Below, one piece after another: positions 44,603-55,519 of a stretch of DNA of 64,000 bases. The notes below the pieces were generated by a model. The model searched no databases and was not told the DNA's origin. It saw only the letters and a list, made by a program, of their open reading frames with translations. Origin of the DNA: Polyangiaceae bacterium. Its GTDB lineage: Bacteria > Myxococcota_A > Polyangia > Polyangiales > Polyangiaceae. The translations under genes and the position numbers were made by a program. The stretch covers positions 1 to 64,000 of the forward strand of contig JADLEQ010000110.1 in assembly GCA_020846005.1 (NCBI GenBank). Reading direction: 5' to 3'. Positions within the stretch are counted from its first letter, which is position 1; every line of letters starts with the position of its first letter.

Positions 44603-45949
44603 ATGACGGATCACGGCAGAGACGCGCTGGAGCGCCTCGACGCGCTCGCCCTCGACCGCGGGCTCCGAGCGGCGGCGGGCGCATGGCGGCGCTGGCGCCG
44701 CCGGATCGCGCGCGGAGAGGCGCTCGAGTCTGACCCGTTCGAGCCGTGGCGCCCGCTCCTCGGCCGGACGGCGTTCCAGCGTCTGGACGACCTGCCGGCG
44801 GGCGATCCGCTCCGCGCCCCGCTCGCACGCTGGACGTTCCGCCTGGCCGAGCAGCGCATCGATCGCGAGGCGCTCGCGGCGACGGCGCACGAGCGCTACG
44901 GGGCGCTCCTCGCGATCGACGCGCCGCGCCGAGGGCACCTCACGCGCGCGGCGATGCTCGCGCACGCGCTCCGCACCCCCGACGAGGCCGCGGCGTGGCT
45001 CGACGCGTGGTCGGCGTGTGCCGCGCCGTTGTCGGGGCGGGTCACGCTCCTCTGGGAGCGCCGCGCCGAGGTCGCGCGGCGCATGGGGCTCGCGAGCATC
45101 GACACGATCGAGTCCGTATCGGAGGCCGTGGCGCCCGCGGCGCGCTCCTGGCTCGCGGCGACGCGGGACCGCGCGCTCGAAGGGTCGACGCGGCCGCTCG
45201 CTGAGTGGCTCCGCCTCCAGGCGCGGCTGGGCGCCGTGGAGGACTTCCCCGGGCGCCTCGACGCCGGCCGCGTCGCGGAGCTCGTGGCCGCCCCCGATCT
45301 GATCCGCGGTCTCGAGCTGGACCCGGGACCGCTCCCCGAGTCGATCGGACCGTCGAGCTTCCTGCGGGCGTTCATGCGCTTCGGGTCCGCTTGGGCCGAC
45401 GCGTCGGCGCCTCGCCACCAGCCATTCGTGGTCGCGCAGGATCCGTACGGGCTCGGGCGGCGCGCGGCGGGCGCGCTGTTCGGCCTCCTGGCGTGCTCTC
45501 CGGCGTTCGTCCGGCGACGACTCGCGGTGCCGAGCGCGCGCGCGCGTGACGCCCTCCGCGGGCACGCGCAGCTCACGCTGGCGACGACGCGGCTCGCCGC
45601 GGCGGGCGTGGTGCTCCGCGCGGCGGCGCTCGCGGGTGGGGGCGCGCTGCGAGGCGCCCACGAGGAGCTCGGCGCGGAGCTCTTCGGCGAGACGCTCCCG
45701 GAGGCGTGGGCCGGCGTGCTGCCGCGGCTCCACGAGGACGCCGAGGCGCGCTTCGCCGGCTGGCTGCTCGCCGCGACGCGCCTCGAGCGGCTCGAGCGGA
45801 TCCACGACGACGACTGGTTCCGCAACCCGCGCGCGCTGGAGCAGCTACGCGCGGAGGCGGAGCGCTCGCCCGCAGTGACGACGACCGCCGCGGAGCTCGA
45901 CGACGGCGCGGCGGCGCTCGCTCGCCGCCTGGCGGAGCTGCTCGGCTGA
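44603..45949 (+). CDS. Hypothetical alpha-helical protein, 448 residues
   Basis: Starts ATG 44603; helical, Ala/Arg/Leu-rich with repeated 'RLD..A', 'LGRTAFQRLDDLPAGDP', 'RWTFRLAEQRIDREALAATAHERYGALL' and 'FLRAFMRFGSAWADAS' segments. No HEXXH, P-loop or other catalytic motif and no signal peptide. Codon usage matches its neighbours. Divergent from the heme operon (105-bp gap), convergent with the outer-membrane protein gene. I cannot assign a family; a scaffolding or sequence-divergent oligopeptidase-like fold is possible but unsupported. Confidence 0.7.
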   Translation: MTDHGRDALERLDALALDRGLRAAAGAWRRWRRRIARGEALESDPFEPWRPLLGRTAFQRLDDLPAGDPLRAPLARWTFRLAEQRIDREALAATAHERYGALLAIDAPRRGHLTRAAMLAHALRTPDEAAAWLDAWSACAAPLSGRVTLLWERRAEVARRMGLASIDTIESVSEAVAPAARSWLAATRDRALEGSTRPLAEWLRLQARLGAVEDFPGRLDAGRVAELVAAPDLIRGLELDPGPLPESIGPSSFLRAFMRFGSAWADASAPRHQPFVVAQDPYGLGRRAAGALFGLLACSPAFVRRRLAVPSARARDALRGHAQLTLATTRLAAAGVVLRAAALAGGGALRGAHEELGAELFGETLPEAWAGVLPRLHEDAEARFAGWLLAATRLERLERIHDDDWFRNPRALEQLRAEAERSPAVTTTAAELDDGAAALARRLAELLG

Positions 45950-45957
45950 GCGCGCGC

Positions 45958-46941
45958 TCAGAAGCCCTCGGACGGATCCGGGGTCATCCCGGTGGCCTCG
46001 AGGTGCGCCTTGAACCCGAACACGATCGCCGTCGCCGGCTCGCCCATCACCGTACGCCGAACGGCGAGCTCGGCGGAGAACGCGCGATCGACGTACCCCG
46101 CGCCGCCGCTCAGCGCGTGCGTGTCCGCGCCCTCGTCCCACCGCCAGCCGATGCGCAGCGGGAAGTGATCCCCGGCGAGGAGCTCGCCGCCGCCCATCAC
46201 GCGCATCCGCGTGGTGTCCCAGGTCGTGAAATCGATCACGACGTCGCCCTCGAGAGAGAACTCGGTGGTGCCGACGGCGGCGCCGCCCCCAAGCGTCGTC
46301 GGCGAGAAGCTCGAGCCCGGGTTCGTCAGGTTCTGGCCGGAGAACGCGAGCGCGAACTCGGGCACGGGGCGGAGCGTCACGCCGGCGTCCAGCGTCAGCG
46401 TGCGCACGATGTCCTCCTCCGGCAGGCCCCCGGAAGCGACGCTCGTGCCGAGCGGACCGACGCCGTCCTGCGACAGCCACAGGTAGCGCCCGCCCAGACC
46501 GAGGAAGAACACGCGATCGAACGGGTACGCCAGACCGAACCGGAGATCGGTGGCGCGCCGATCGATGCCTTCGGGATCCTGGAGCGTCCACGCCCCTCCG
46601 AACCCTCCCGCGAGTCGGGACGAGCTCACGATCGAGTCGACGGCGCCGCCGCCGTACGACTGCCGCTGCGCCTCGGGCCAGATCTGAGCCGTGACCCCGA
46701 CGTGGTAGACGCGCGACGCCGCCATGTTCGCGGGGTTGAAGAACAGCCCGTCCATCGGGTTGCCGAACGCGCGGAGCGCGCCCCCCATCGCCGCCACGCG
46801 CGGCGTCTCGAGCTCGCCGTAGTTCCACCCGACCTCGGGGGGAGCGTCGCTCGGCTCCGCGTGGGCTGCACGCGCGACCAGCGCAGCGCAGGCGACGAGG
46901 GCCCGGGCTGCGCATCGGCGACGGACGGGCCCTGCACGCAC
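45958..46941 (-). CDS. FadL/PorV-like outer-membrane protein
   Basis: About 327 residues from GTG 46941: signal peptide (RRCAARALVACAALVARAAHA), then AMGGALRAFGNPMDGLFFNPANMAASRVYHVGVTAQ, the NPA segment typical of the FadL/UPF0164/PorV superfamily, and alternating strands through ALRRTVMG-like C-terminal hairpins, ending EGF. Such proteins transport hydrophobic compounds or serve secretion systems. No partner is adjacent. The start is uncertain since the frame is open to 47238; the signal peptide defines the region. Confidence 0.7.
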   Translation of the reverse strand: MRAGPVRRRCAARALVACAALVARAAHAEPSDAPPEVGWNYGELETPRVAAMGGALRAFGNPMDGLFFNPANMAASRVYHVGVTAQIWPEAQRQSYGGGAVDSIVSSSRLAGGFGGAWTLQDPEGIDRRATDLRFGLAYPFDRVFFLGLGGRYLWLSQDGVGPLGTSVASGGLPEEDIVRTLTLDAGVTLRPVPEFALAFSGQNLTNPGSSFSPTTLGGGAAVGTTEFSLEGDVVIDFTTWDTTRMRVMGGGELLAGDHFPLRIGWRWDEGADTHALSGGAGYVDRAFSAELAVRRTVMGEPATAIVFGFKAHLEATGMTPDPSEGF

Positions 46942-47603
46942 ACGTCTGCCGTTACCGAACGAACGCGCGACCGGCCAACAAATTCGCTCCCGTGCGGGCG
47001 AAGCCCTCTCACCGTGAGCGCGCTCCCGCGCCGCGGAACCGCACGCCTCCGGGGCCGGGTGACTTGACAACCGGATCCACGGTCCGGGACCGCGTGCGAT
47101 CGACGCCCGCCGCGCGCGGGGACGAACGCCCGAGGAATCCTGCGGTCGCCACGCGCGAGGAGCAGCGCAGCGGAGCACGTCCGCCGCGCAGATCGGGAGC
47201 GCCCCGCGCATGTCCGCGCATTTCCACGACTTCGCCACGCGCGCGCACGCGCTCGTTGAATTGGAGAAAAAAAAGGTCTACCTCCGCGCTTCCCGGCGGC
47301 GAGCTCCACGTGAAAACCCGTGGGCCTCGCCGCCACCGAGACAGCGCGCCCTGGAGCGCATCATGGGCCGGTCGTAGGGCTGGCCGGCTCGACCGACCAC
47401 GAGGGACCGACCCCGACACCCGCCAGAACCGCCCTCGGCGGTCCGGCGCCTGCACCACCCGACATGCAGCCACCCAGGCCGCCACGGCGTATCGACACCG
47501 CCGGCTCGCGCGCGCGCCCCTCGGGCGCCGCTCGGGCTCGAGCAACAGGCAATGCAAGGGGACTTTCCACAGCCTGTGGACAAGTTGAGGAGATCCGCCT
47601 GCC
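46942..47603. other. 662-bp intergenic region before dnaA
   Basis: No convincing gene on either strand. It contains a perfect TTGACA (47064-47069) without a matching -10, a small AT-rich island around 47255-47280 including eight consecutive A (47267-47274), which is unusual in this DNA, a CGGTCC-G-GGACCG palindrome (47080-47092), and a DnaA-box pair next to the gene. It could hold the dnaA promoter and perhaps the replication origin, but only the one box pair is clear. Confidence 0.5.
47563..47583. promoter_or_regulatory. Inverted DnaA-box pair upstream of dnaA
   Basis: CTTTCCACA (47563-47571) and TGTGGACAA (47575-47583, i.e. TTGTCCACA on the minus strand) form a near-perfect inverted repeat around CAGCCTG. 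TTGTCCACA differs by one base from the consensus and is the common form in high-GC genomes; the other arm has two changes. It ends 20 bp before GTG 47604, so it is well placed for autoregulation of dnaA. Confidence 0.6.
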
Positions 47604-49085
47604 GTGATCACCGAGTACACGCTGCACGCCCCGGCCCCAACCCAGGTCGACGAGCTGGGCCACTGGCACGAGGCGCTCGCCCGCACGCGCGAGCGGTCCC
47701 CGGCCACGTTCGAGCGGTGGTTCTCCAGCGTCCAGCTCGACTCGCTGCGGGACGGCGTCCTCTGCGTCTCCGCCCGGGACGAGTTCGTCCGTGACTGGGT
47801 CAAGCAGCACCTGATCCCGGACGTCGTCGCCAGCCTCGAGCGCGCGCTCGGCCGCCCCGTCACGGTGCGGTGGACCGTCCGCCCGGTGCTCGAGCGACCG
47901 GTATGTCCCCCGTCGGCGCCCGCGGGCGTACCGCGCCCGGCGGGCGCACCCAGCGAGGCGCCGCCGAGCAGCGGCCCGTCGTCGGCGCGCGGCGCGACTC
48001 GTGAGCGCACGCAGCCGCGAGCCGCCGCCGCGCGGGAGCTGCGCTCGTCGCTCCTGGCGACGCTGAATCCCAAGTACACGTTCGCGAACTTCGTGGTCGG
48101 TCCCTCCAACCAACTGGCCCACGCAGCGGCGAACGGATCGGCCGGGGTCGGGGGCCAGCGGTACAACCCCCTCTTCATCTGCGGCGGTACGGGCCTCGGA
48201 AAGACGCACCTCGTCCACGCCATCGCCCACAAAGTGCTGGAGGCCCGCCCCGCGGCGCAGGTCGTGTACGTCTCCGCGGAGCACTTCACCAACGAGTTCA
48301 TCGAGGCGCTCCAGCACAAGCGCATGGACGAGTTCCGCGCGCGCTACCGGCAGGAGTGCGACGTACTCCTCGTCGACGACATCCAATTCCTCGCGGGACG
48401 CGAGCAGACGCTGGAGGAGTTCTTCCACACCTTCAACGCCCTGCGGGACGCCGACAAGCCGATCGTCGTCACGAGCGACAAGTACCCGCAGCAGCTCCAG
48501 CGGATGCCCGAGAGGATCGTGTCGCGGTTCAGCTCCGGCCTGGTCGCCGACATCCAGTCGCCTCAGCTCGAAACCCGGGTGGCCATCGTCCGCACCAAGG
48601 CGCGGCTCGAGGGCATCCCGCTCGACGACGAGGTCGCGGTGCTGCTCGCGCAGCACGTCCAGAGCAACGTCCGCGAGCTCGAGGGCGCGCTGATCCGGCT
48701 CGCCGCGAAGTCCTCGCTGCTCGGGCGGTCCATCGACCTCGAGTTCGCGCGCGCCGAGCTCGCGCTGGTGGCGCCCCGCCGCACCGAGACGGTCAGCGTC
48801 GCAGACATCCAGCGCGCAGTCTGCAACCATTTCAGGCTGTCGAACGCCGAGCTCCTGAGCAAGGACCGCCACAAGAGCGTCGCGTTCGCTCGCCAGCTCG
48901 CGATGTACCTGTGTCGCCAGCGGCTCAAGTCGAGCTACCCCGAGCTCGGCCGCGCCTTCGGTGACCGCGATCACACCACGGTGATGAGCGCCATCCGCCG
49001 CATCGATCAGCTCCGGACGACCCACCCGGAGGTCAACGAGCACCTCCAGGCGATCGAGCAGCGGCTCGCGTCCAGCGAGGATTGA
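47604..49085 (+). CDS. dnaA: Chromosomal replication initiator DnaA
   Basis: 493 residues from GTG 47604 (GAGGAG eleven bases upstream). Domain I (about 10-90), a Pro/Ala/Ser-rich linker domain II (about 95-145), domain III AAA+ with Walker A GGTGLGKTHL, Walker B LLVDDIQFL, sensor 1 VVTSDKYPQQL, and domain IV helix-turn-helix with the DnaA signature GDRDHTTVMSAIRRI. Opens the origin and controls initiation. dnaN and the usual dnaA-dnaN-recF-gyrB order are not present: the downstream neighbour is a convergent kinase-like gene. Confidence 0.96.
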   Translation: MITEYTLHAPAPTQVDELGHWHEALARTRERSPATFERWFSSVQLDSLRDGVLCVSARDEFVRDWVKQHLIPDVVASLERALGRPVTVRWTVRPVLERPVCPPSAPAGVPRPAGAPSEAPPSSGPSSARGATRERTQPRAAAARELRSSLLATLNPKYTFANFVVGPSNQLAHAAANGSAGVGGQRYNPLFICGGTGLGKTHLVHAIAHKVLEARPAAQVVYVSAEHFTNEFIEALQHKRMDEFRARYRQECDVLLVDDIQFLAGREQTLEEFFHTFNALRDADKPIVVTSDKYPQQLQRMPERIVSRFSSGLVADIQSPQLETRVAIVRTKARLEGIPLDDEVAVLLAQHVQSNVRELEGALIRLAAKSSLLGRSIDLEFARAELALVAPRRTETVSVADIQRAVCNHFRLSNAELLSKDRHKSVAFARQLAMYLCRQRLKSSYPELGRAFGDRDHTTVMSAIRRIDQLRTTHPEVNEHLQAIEQRLASSED

Positions 49086-49158
49086 GCGAGGGCGCGCGCG
49101 TGCGCCGCGCCGCACGCCGACGGCGCCGACTCGCGAACGCCTGGGCGTCGAACGCGCG

Positions 49159-52100
49159 TCACCGCGGCGCGCTCGGCCGCCCGAGCGCGGCGAGCTCGCG
49201 ATCGCAGTCGTCCACGAGGTATCGCAGGGAGGAGCGCGCCGCCGCGGCCCGGGCCTCCCCGAGCGCGCGGCGCGCCCGGGCGTCGCCGAGTCGTCCCAGC
49301 GCGAGGCCGCGCCAGCACCGACCCGTCAACGCCTCCCACGCCCACCCGCGGCGCTCGGCGGCGGCGATCGCGCGTTCGAGCTCGGCCAGCGGAGCCGCGC
49401 CCCCACCGTTCGTCGCCTCGAGCAGCGCTAGGAACATGCGATCGAGCAGCACGACCCGGTCCGCGCCCGCGGCGAGCGCGCTCTCGAGGGACGACTGCGC
49501 CACGGCGAAGGCGGCCGCGCCGTCCCCGAGCCGGAAGTGGAGCTCAGCCTGGTTGTGGAGGCAGACCGCCAGCTCGTGACGAAGATCAGCGCCACGAGCC
49601 AGCGCCGCGGCGCGGGAGCACTCGTCGAGCGCCGCGCGGTCGTCGCCCTGGATCGCGAGCACGACCGAGCGCGTCTTGGCGCGCTCGCACGCGAGGACCG
49701 CGTCGTCGGCCGACACGCACTGCTCGGCGGCGGCGAGCCGCTCGGCGGCGTCTGCGGACCGGCCGAGCGCGGCGAGCGCCTGCGCCGCGAGGACGCCCAG
49801 GCGGTGCGCCTCGAGCGGCTCGCTCGTACCGAGCGCCGTCGCTCGATCGACGGCCTCGAGCGCGCGCGCGGGCGAGCCGGCCGCGATGGCCAGCTCCGCC
49901 TCCACGCCCAGGCATGCGCGCGACAGCTCGGCGCTCCCCTGGGCGGCGGCGCGGGCGAACGCGAGCCAGCGCCGGGTGTCGTCCGGCCGGAGCAACGTCG
50001 TCGCGACGCGGGCGAGATCCACCGCCGCGCGCGCCTTCGCTCGAGCGTCGCAAGGCGCCTCCGGGAGCCAGCTCTCCAGCCGCGTGAACGCCTCGGTGAC
50101 CGGCGCGCCGCACGCGCGCGCGTGGCGCAGCGCGCGAGAGAGCCACGACACCCACTCCAGCACCTCGGGGGCGTCTCGCGTCGCGAGATCGGCGAGCTCG
50201 AGCGCGCGCGCGAGGTCGTGCGCTGCGCGCTCGAGCGCGCGCGTCTCCAGCGCGTGCAGCCCGCTCGTCGCGTAGAAGCCCGCGGCCCGATCCGGCTCGC
50301 CGGCCTCTGCGAGGTGGTACCCGACCCGGTTCGCCTGCTCCTCCGTCCGGTCCCCCAGCACCCGACGCCACGCGTCGGCCGCCTCGCCGTTCAACCGGCG
50401 GCGCACCTCGTCCGAGAGACTGTCCAGCACCACCTCGCGCAACAGGGGCGAGCCGAAGCGCAGCGCGAGCGGACCGGACCTCAGGAGCAACGCGCGCGCG
50501 TCGAGCTGGGCGGCGAGCTCGGCGAGGACGCCGGGCGACACGTCGAGCATCGTCGCGAGCACGCTGGTGTCTGCGATCGGGCCGAGGATCGCCGCGGCCA
50601 CGACGACATTGCGCTCGGCCGGCGTCAGCCGCTCGAGGCGTGCGGCGAGGAGGGCGCGGAGCGTCAGCGGGATGGCGCCGAGCTCCGGTGCCCGCACCTC
50701 GGCCACCTCGCCGTCTCTCAGGACGACGGCCCCGCGCTCCAGCGCCTCCCGGAGGAGCTCCTCGACGTACATCGGGCGCCCTCCCGATCGATCGAGCACG
50801 ACCGCGAGCAGCTCCGCCGGCACGCGTTGGCACCCGAGGCGGAGCGCCGAGAGCCGCTCCGTCTCGTCCGGCTCGAGGCCGCCGAGCGAGATCTCGTCGT
50901 AGCCGGAGAGGCGGACGAACGGCGCGGGCTCGCCCGGGATCCCGAGGAACACCAGGACGAGCCGCGCCGCGCCGAGCTTCGCCAACGCACGCTCGAGGAC
51001 CTCGACGGAGGCCTCGTCCAGCTCGTGCGCTGAGTCCCAGGCGAGGACCAGCACGCGCTCCGCGGTGGCGCCGTGCAGCAGGCGGACGAAGGCGCGCTCG
51101 ACGGCGTCGCCGCCGCCGCCGTCCCCGGTGTGCAGGAGCCCGAGCTCAGCGAGCAGCGCCTCGGCCTCGTCCTCCAGCAGGCCGAGGGAGCGCAGGCGGG
51201 GCCGCGCGACGGTCTCCACGTCCGGCGCCGGGCTCTCGGGCAGCCCGGCGAGCACGCGGACCGCCGCCAGCACGCCCGACAGCGGCGCATCGCGGCCGCG
51301 CGGCGCGCAGCTCGCCGCGTGCACCGCTATCGCGAACGCCCCCCGCGCCACGCGACGCTCCATCTCCAACAGCAGGCGTGTCTTGCCGGTGCCCGGATCG
51401 CCGACGACCCCGACGACCCGCGGGTGCTTGGCCGACGCCTCGGCGATCGCCTCGCCGAGACGCCGGAGCTCCGCGCGGCGACCGACGAACCGACCGTAGG
51501 CGACCTCGTGGGCGCGCAGCTCCCCGACGGCGAGCCACGCCGGCTCCTCGGTCTCCTCGAGCTGGTATCGACCGTGCAGGCGCGTCGTCGCGTCGACGGC
51601 CAGCAACACCCGACCCGCAGCCCGCGCTGCGGCGGCGCGCGCCTCGGGGACGAGACGTGCGGCCTCGTCCGCCGGCGCTCCGGCCGCCGACCGCGCCCCG
51701 ACGCGCACCGCGGCGCCTGCGCCCAGCCGCTGCATGGCGAGGGCGACACCGACGGCGCGCTCGACCTCGCGGCCCCCCGCGCCGTCGCGGCCGAAGCTCC
51801 ACGCCGCCTCGGCCACGCGCGCGCCGGCGCTCCGCGCGATGAGCCGCTCGACCTCGCCTCGGGCGGCCTCCGGCAGCCCAGCCACCGCCAGCACGGCCAG
51901 CTCCCCGGCGAGGGCGTCCGCAGCGACGAGCTCTCTCACCGCGACGATCGGCGCCGGCTTCCGCCGCGACTGGGTCGGCGTCCGCTCCACGTCGACGCTC
52001 GCGAGCTCGACGCGCGGCGGCGGCAGGAGCGCGCGGTCCTGGTGCGTCTCGAGCAACTCCGCCAGCTCGCGCGGGCCGAACCGGGCGCCGCTCGAGTAGA

Positions 52101-52962
52101 CGAGCCGCATCAGCTCGTCGTGCACCGCGGCGGCGGACGCGGGACGATCCCCCGGCGCCGGAGACACCAGCCTCCGCAGCAGCTCGACGAGGTGCGACGA
52201 GAGGTGCGCCGACGCGCGCGCCAGCGCGTCCTCCACCCACGGGGAGGACCCCGCGATCGCCGCGCGGCCGACGACCACCCGCTCACTCGACGCCCACTCC
52301 AACGCGAGAGCGCCGAGCGAGAAGAGATCCGAGCTCGCGGCCGGCCTCGCGCCCAGCGCGAGCTCGGGCGCCGCCCAGCGGAGCGCCGGCCGGGCGACGT
52401 CGGCAGGAGCGGCGGCGAGCGCCGTCGACACGCAGAAGTCGGAGACCTTCACCTCGCCCTCCCAGGTCAACAGCACGTTCGAGGGCGCCAGCCCGCCGTG
52501 GGCGGCGTCGAGCGAGCGGTTCGTCTCGTCCCGCCGCCGATGGGCGTGGTCGAGGGCCTTGCAGATCTCGGCGAGGACGTGGAGCAGCATCGGCTCGGCG
52601 GGGAGACCGTCGGCCTGCCGGATGCGATCGATCAGCTGGCGCGCCGTCCAGCCGCTCACCCACTCCTCGACCACGAACGGCACCTCGGCGCCCTCGACCG
52701 CGGCGCGACCGAGGTCGAAGACCTGGACGACGTTGGCGTGACTGAGGCGCACCGATCGCCGCGCCTGCTCGGTGAACGCGCGCTCCACCGCGGGGAGCCG
52801 CGCGAGGGCCGCGCGCAGGCGCTTGACGACGACCGTCTTCTCGAAGCCCTCCACGCCGAAGCTCTTGGCGCGGAACGCCTCCGTGAGCGCGCCGCCCCCA
52901 AGTGGCGCGAGGAGCCGATACCGCCCGAACACCGGGCTCTGGGCGGCTGCTTCGTCCGTCAC
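49159..52962 (-). CDS. PknK-like pseudokinase with degenerate cyclase, AAA ATPase and TPR domains
   Basis: 1267 residues. Residues 12-290 are a Ser/Thr kinase fold: glycine-loop LGGGALTEAF and Lys47 (VVVKRL) are present, but the catalytic loop reads H155-GGLAPSN where HRD is expected, so the catalytic Asp is Gly157, and DFG is D175-F-C. It is thus probably a pseudokinase. Residues about 340-480 look like a worn nucleotide-cyclase-type domain; 495-800 a large ATPase module with VGRRAELRRLGEAI and GVVGDPGTGKTRLL; the rest is helical TPR repeat. This PknK/AfsR-like layout suits a signal-responsive scaffold. Follows dnaK by 21 bp in the grpE-dnaK run. Confidence 0.85.
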   Translation of the reverse strand: MTDEAAAQSPVFGRYRLLAPLGGGALTEAFRAKSFGVEGFEKTVVVKRLRAALARLPAVERAFTEQARRSVRLSHANVVQVFDLGRAAVEGAEVPFVVEEWVSGWTARQLIDRIRQADGLPAEPMLLHVLAEICKALDHAHRRRDETNRSLDAAHGGLAPSNVLLTWEGEVKVSDFCVSTALAAAPADVARPALRWAAPELALGARPAASSDLFSLGALALEWASSERVVVGRAAIAGSSPWVEDALARASAHLSSHLVELLRRLVSPAPGDRPASAAAVHDELMRLVYSSGARFGPRELAELLETHQDRALLPPPRVELASVDVERTPTQSRRKPAPIVAVRELVAADALAGELAVLAVAGLPEAARGEVERLIARSAGARVAEAAWSFGRDGAGGREVERAVGVALAMQRLGAGAAVRVGARSAAGAPADEAARLVPEARAAAARAAGRVLLAVDATTRLHGRYQLEETEEPAWLAVGELRAHEVAYGRFVGRRAELRRLGEAIAEASAKHPRVVGVVGDPGTGKTRLLLEMERRVARGAFAIAVHAASCAPRGRDAPLSGVLAAVRVLAGLPESPAPDVETVARPRLRSLGLLEDEAEALLAELGLLHTGDGGGGDAVERAFVRLLHGATAERVLVLAWDSAHELDEASVEVLERALAKLGAARLVLVFLGIPGEPAPFVRLSGYDEISLGGLEPDETERLSALRLGCQRVPAELLAVVLDRSGGRPMYVEELLREALERGAVVLRDGEVAEVRAPELGAIPLTLRALLAARLERLTPAERNVVVAAAILGPIADTSVLATMLDVSPGVLAELAAQLDARALLLRSGPLALRFGSPLLREVVLDSLSDEVRRRLNGEAADAWRRVLGDRTEEQANRVGYHLAEAGEPDRAAGFYATSGLHALETRALERAAHDLARALELADLATRDAPEVLEWVSWLSRALRHARACGAPVTEAFTRLESWLPEAPCDARAKARAAVDLARVATTLLRPDDTRRWLAFARAAAQGSAELSRACLGVEAELAIAAGSPARALEAVDRATALGTSEPLEAHRLGVLAAQALAALGRSADAAERLAAAEQCVSADDAVLACERAKTRSVVLAIQGDDRAALDECSRAAALARGADLRHELAVCLHNQAELHFRLGDGAAAFAVAQSSLESALAAGADRVVLLDRMFLALLEATNGGGAAPLAELERAIAAAERRGWAWEALTGRCWRGLALGRLGDARARRALGEARAAAARSSLRYLVDDCDRELAALGRPSAPR

Positions 52963-52983
52963 TTCGTCGTGCTCGCCGGCGCG

Positions 52984-54819
<1,836 letters not shown>

Positions 54820-54910
54820 GGTCAGGAGCGGGCAGCTTACCCGTGACCGGCCGCGCCGCGAAGCCCAGAAGCCGGCCGTTCGCCGGCCTGGACCGCTCGC
54901 GCGAGCGCCC

Positions 54911-55510
54911 TCAGGACGCCGCTGCCTTCGCGACCACCACCATGGCCGGACGGACCAGGCGATCGCCCAGGCGGTAGCCCGGCTGCACCTCGGCGGCGAC
55001 GTGCCCCGGCGGGTGCTCCGTCGACTCCTGGTGCTGGATCGCCTCCATGGTCGACGGGTCGAAGGCTTGCCCCACCGTCGCGACGCGGTGGATGTCGAGG
55101 CGAGACAGCGTGTCGCGGAACTGGCGGAGCACCATGCGGATGCCGTCCCCGAGCGCCGTGGCGTCGACCTGACCCTCCGCGTGCGCGGCCGCGCGCTCCA
55201 AGTTGTCGAACACGGGGAGCAGCTCGCGGAGCAGGTCCTCCCGGCCGTGGCGGTCGGCGTCCTGCGCCTCGCGGCGGCTCCGCTTGCGGAAGTTGTCGAA
55301 ATCCGCGGCGGTCCGCAGCAGCTGGTCGCGGATCCGCGCCACCTCGCCCTTGGCAGCCGCAAGCTCGTCCTCGACGCTCCGCCCTCGGGCGACCTCGCCC
55401 TCCCGCGACGGATCTTCCGCGCCGTTCCCCGCGGAGCTCGGCGCTGCTCCCGCGCCCTCGGGGCCGAGAGGCGGATCGCTGGGGTCGTGGTCGGGATCGG
55501 GGGAGCTCAC
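54911..55510 (-). CDS. grpE: GrpE nucleotide-exchange factor
   Basis: 199 residues from GTG. Low-complexity acidic N-terminus (about 1-45), long coiled coil ([32 protein letters not shown]), and the C-terminal beta domain with [15 protein letters not shown] and [25 protein letters not shown], the family signature. Exchanges ADP for ATP on DnaK, encoded next. The upstream membrane-protein gene ends 9 bp before it. Confidence 0.95.
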   Translation of the reverse strand: MSSPDPDHDPSDPPLGPEGAGAAPSSAGNGAEDPSREGEVARGRSVEDELAAAKGEVARIRDQLLRTAADFDNFRKRSRREAQDADRHGREDLLRELLPVFDNLERAAAHAEGQVDATALGDGIRMVLRQFRDTLSRLDIHRVATVGQAFDPSTMEAIQHQESTEHPPGHVAAEVQPGYRLGDRLVRPAMVVVAKAAAS

Positions 55511-55519
55511 GGGCGCGCA

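Noticed and set aside
46942-47603. Full replication origin
   Set aside because: Only one box pair and a short A-rich stretch; I list it as possible, not as an origin.
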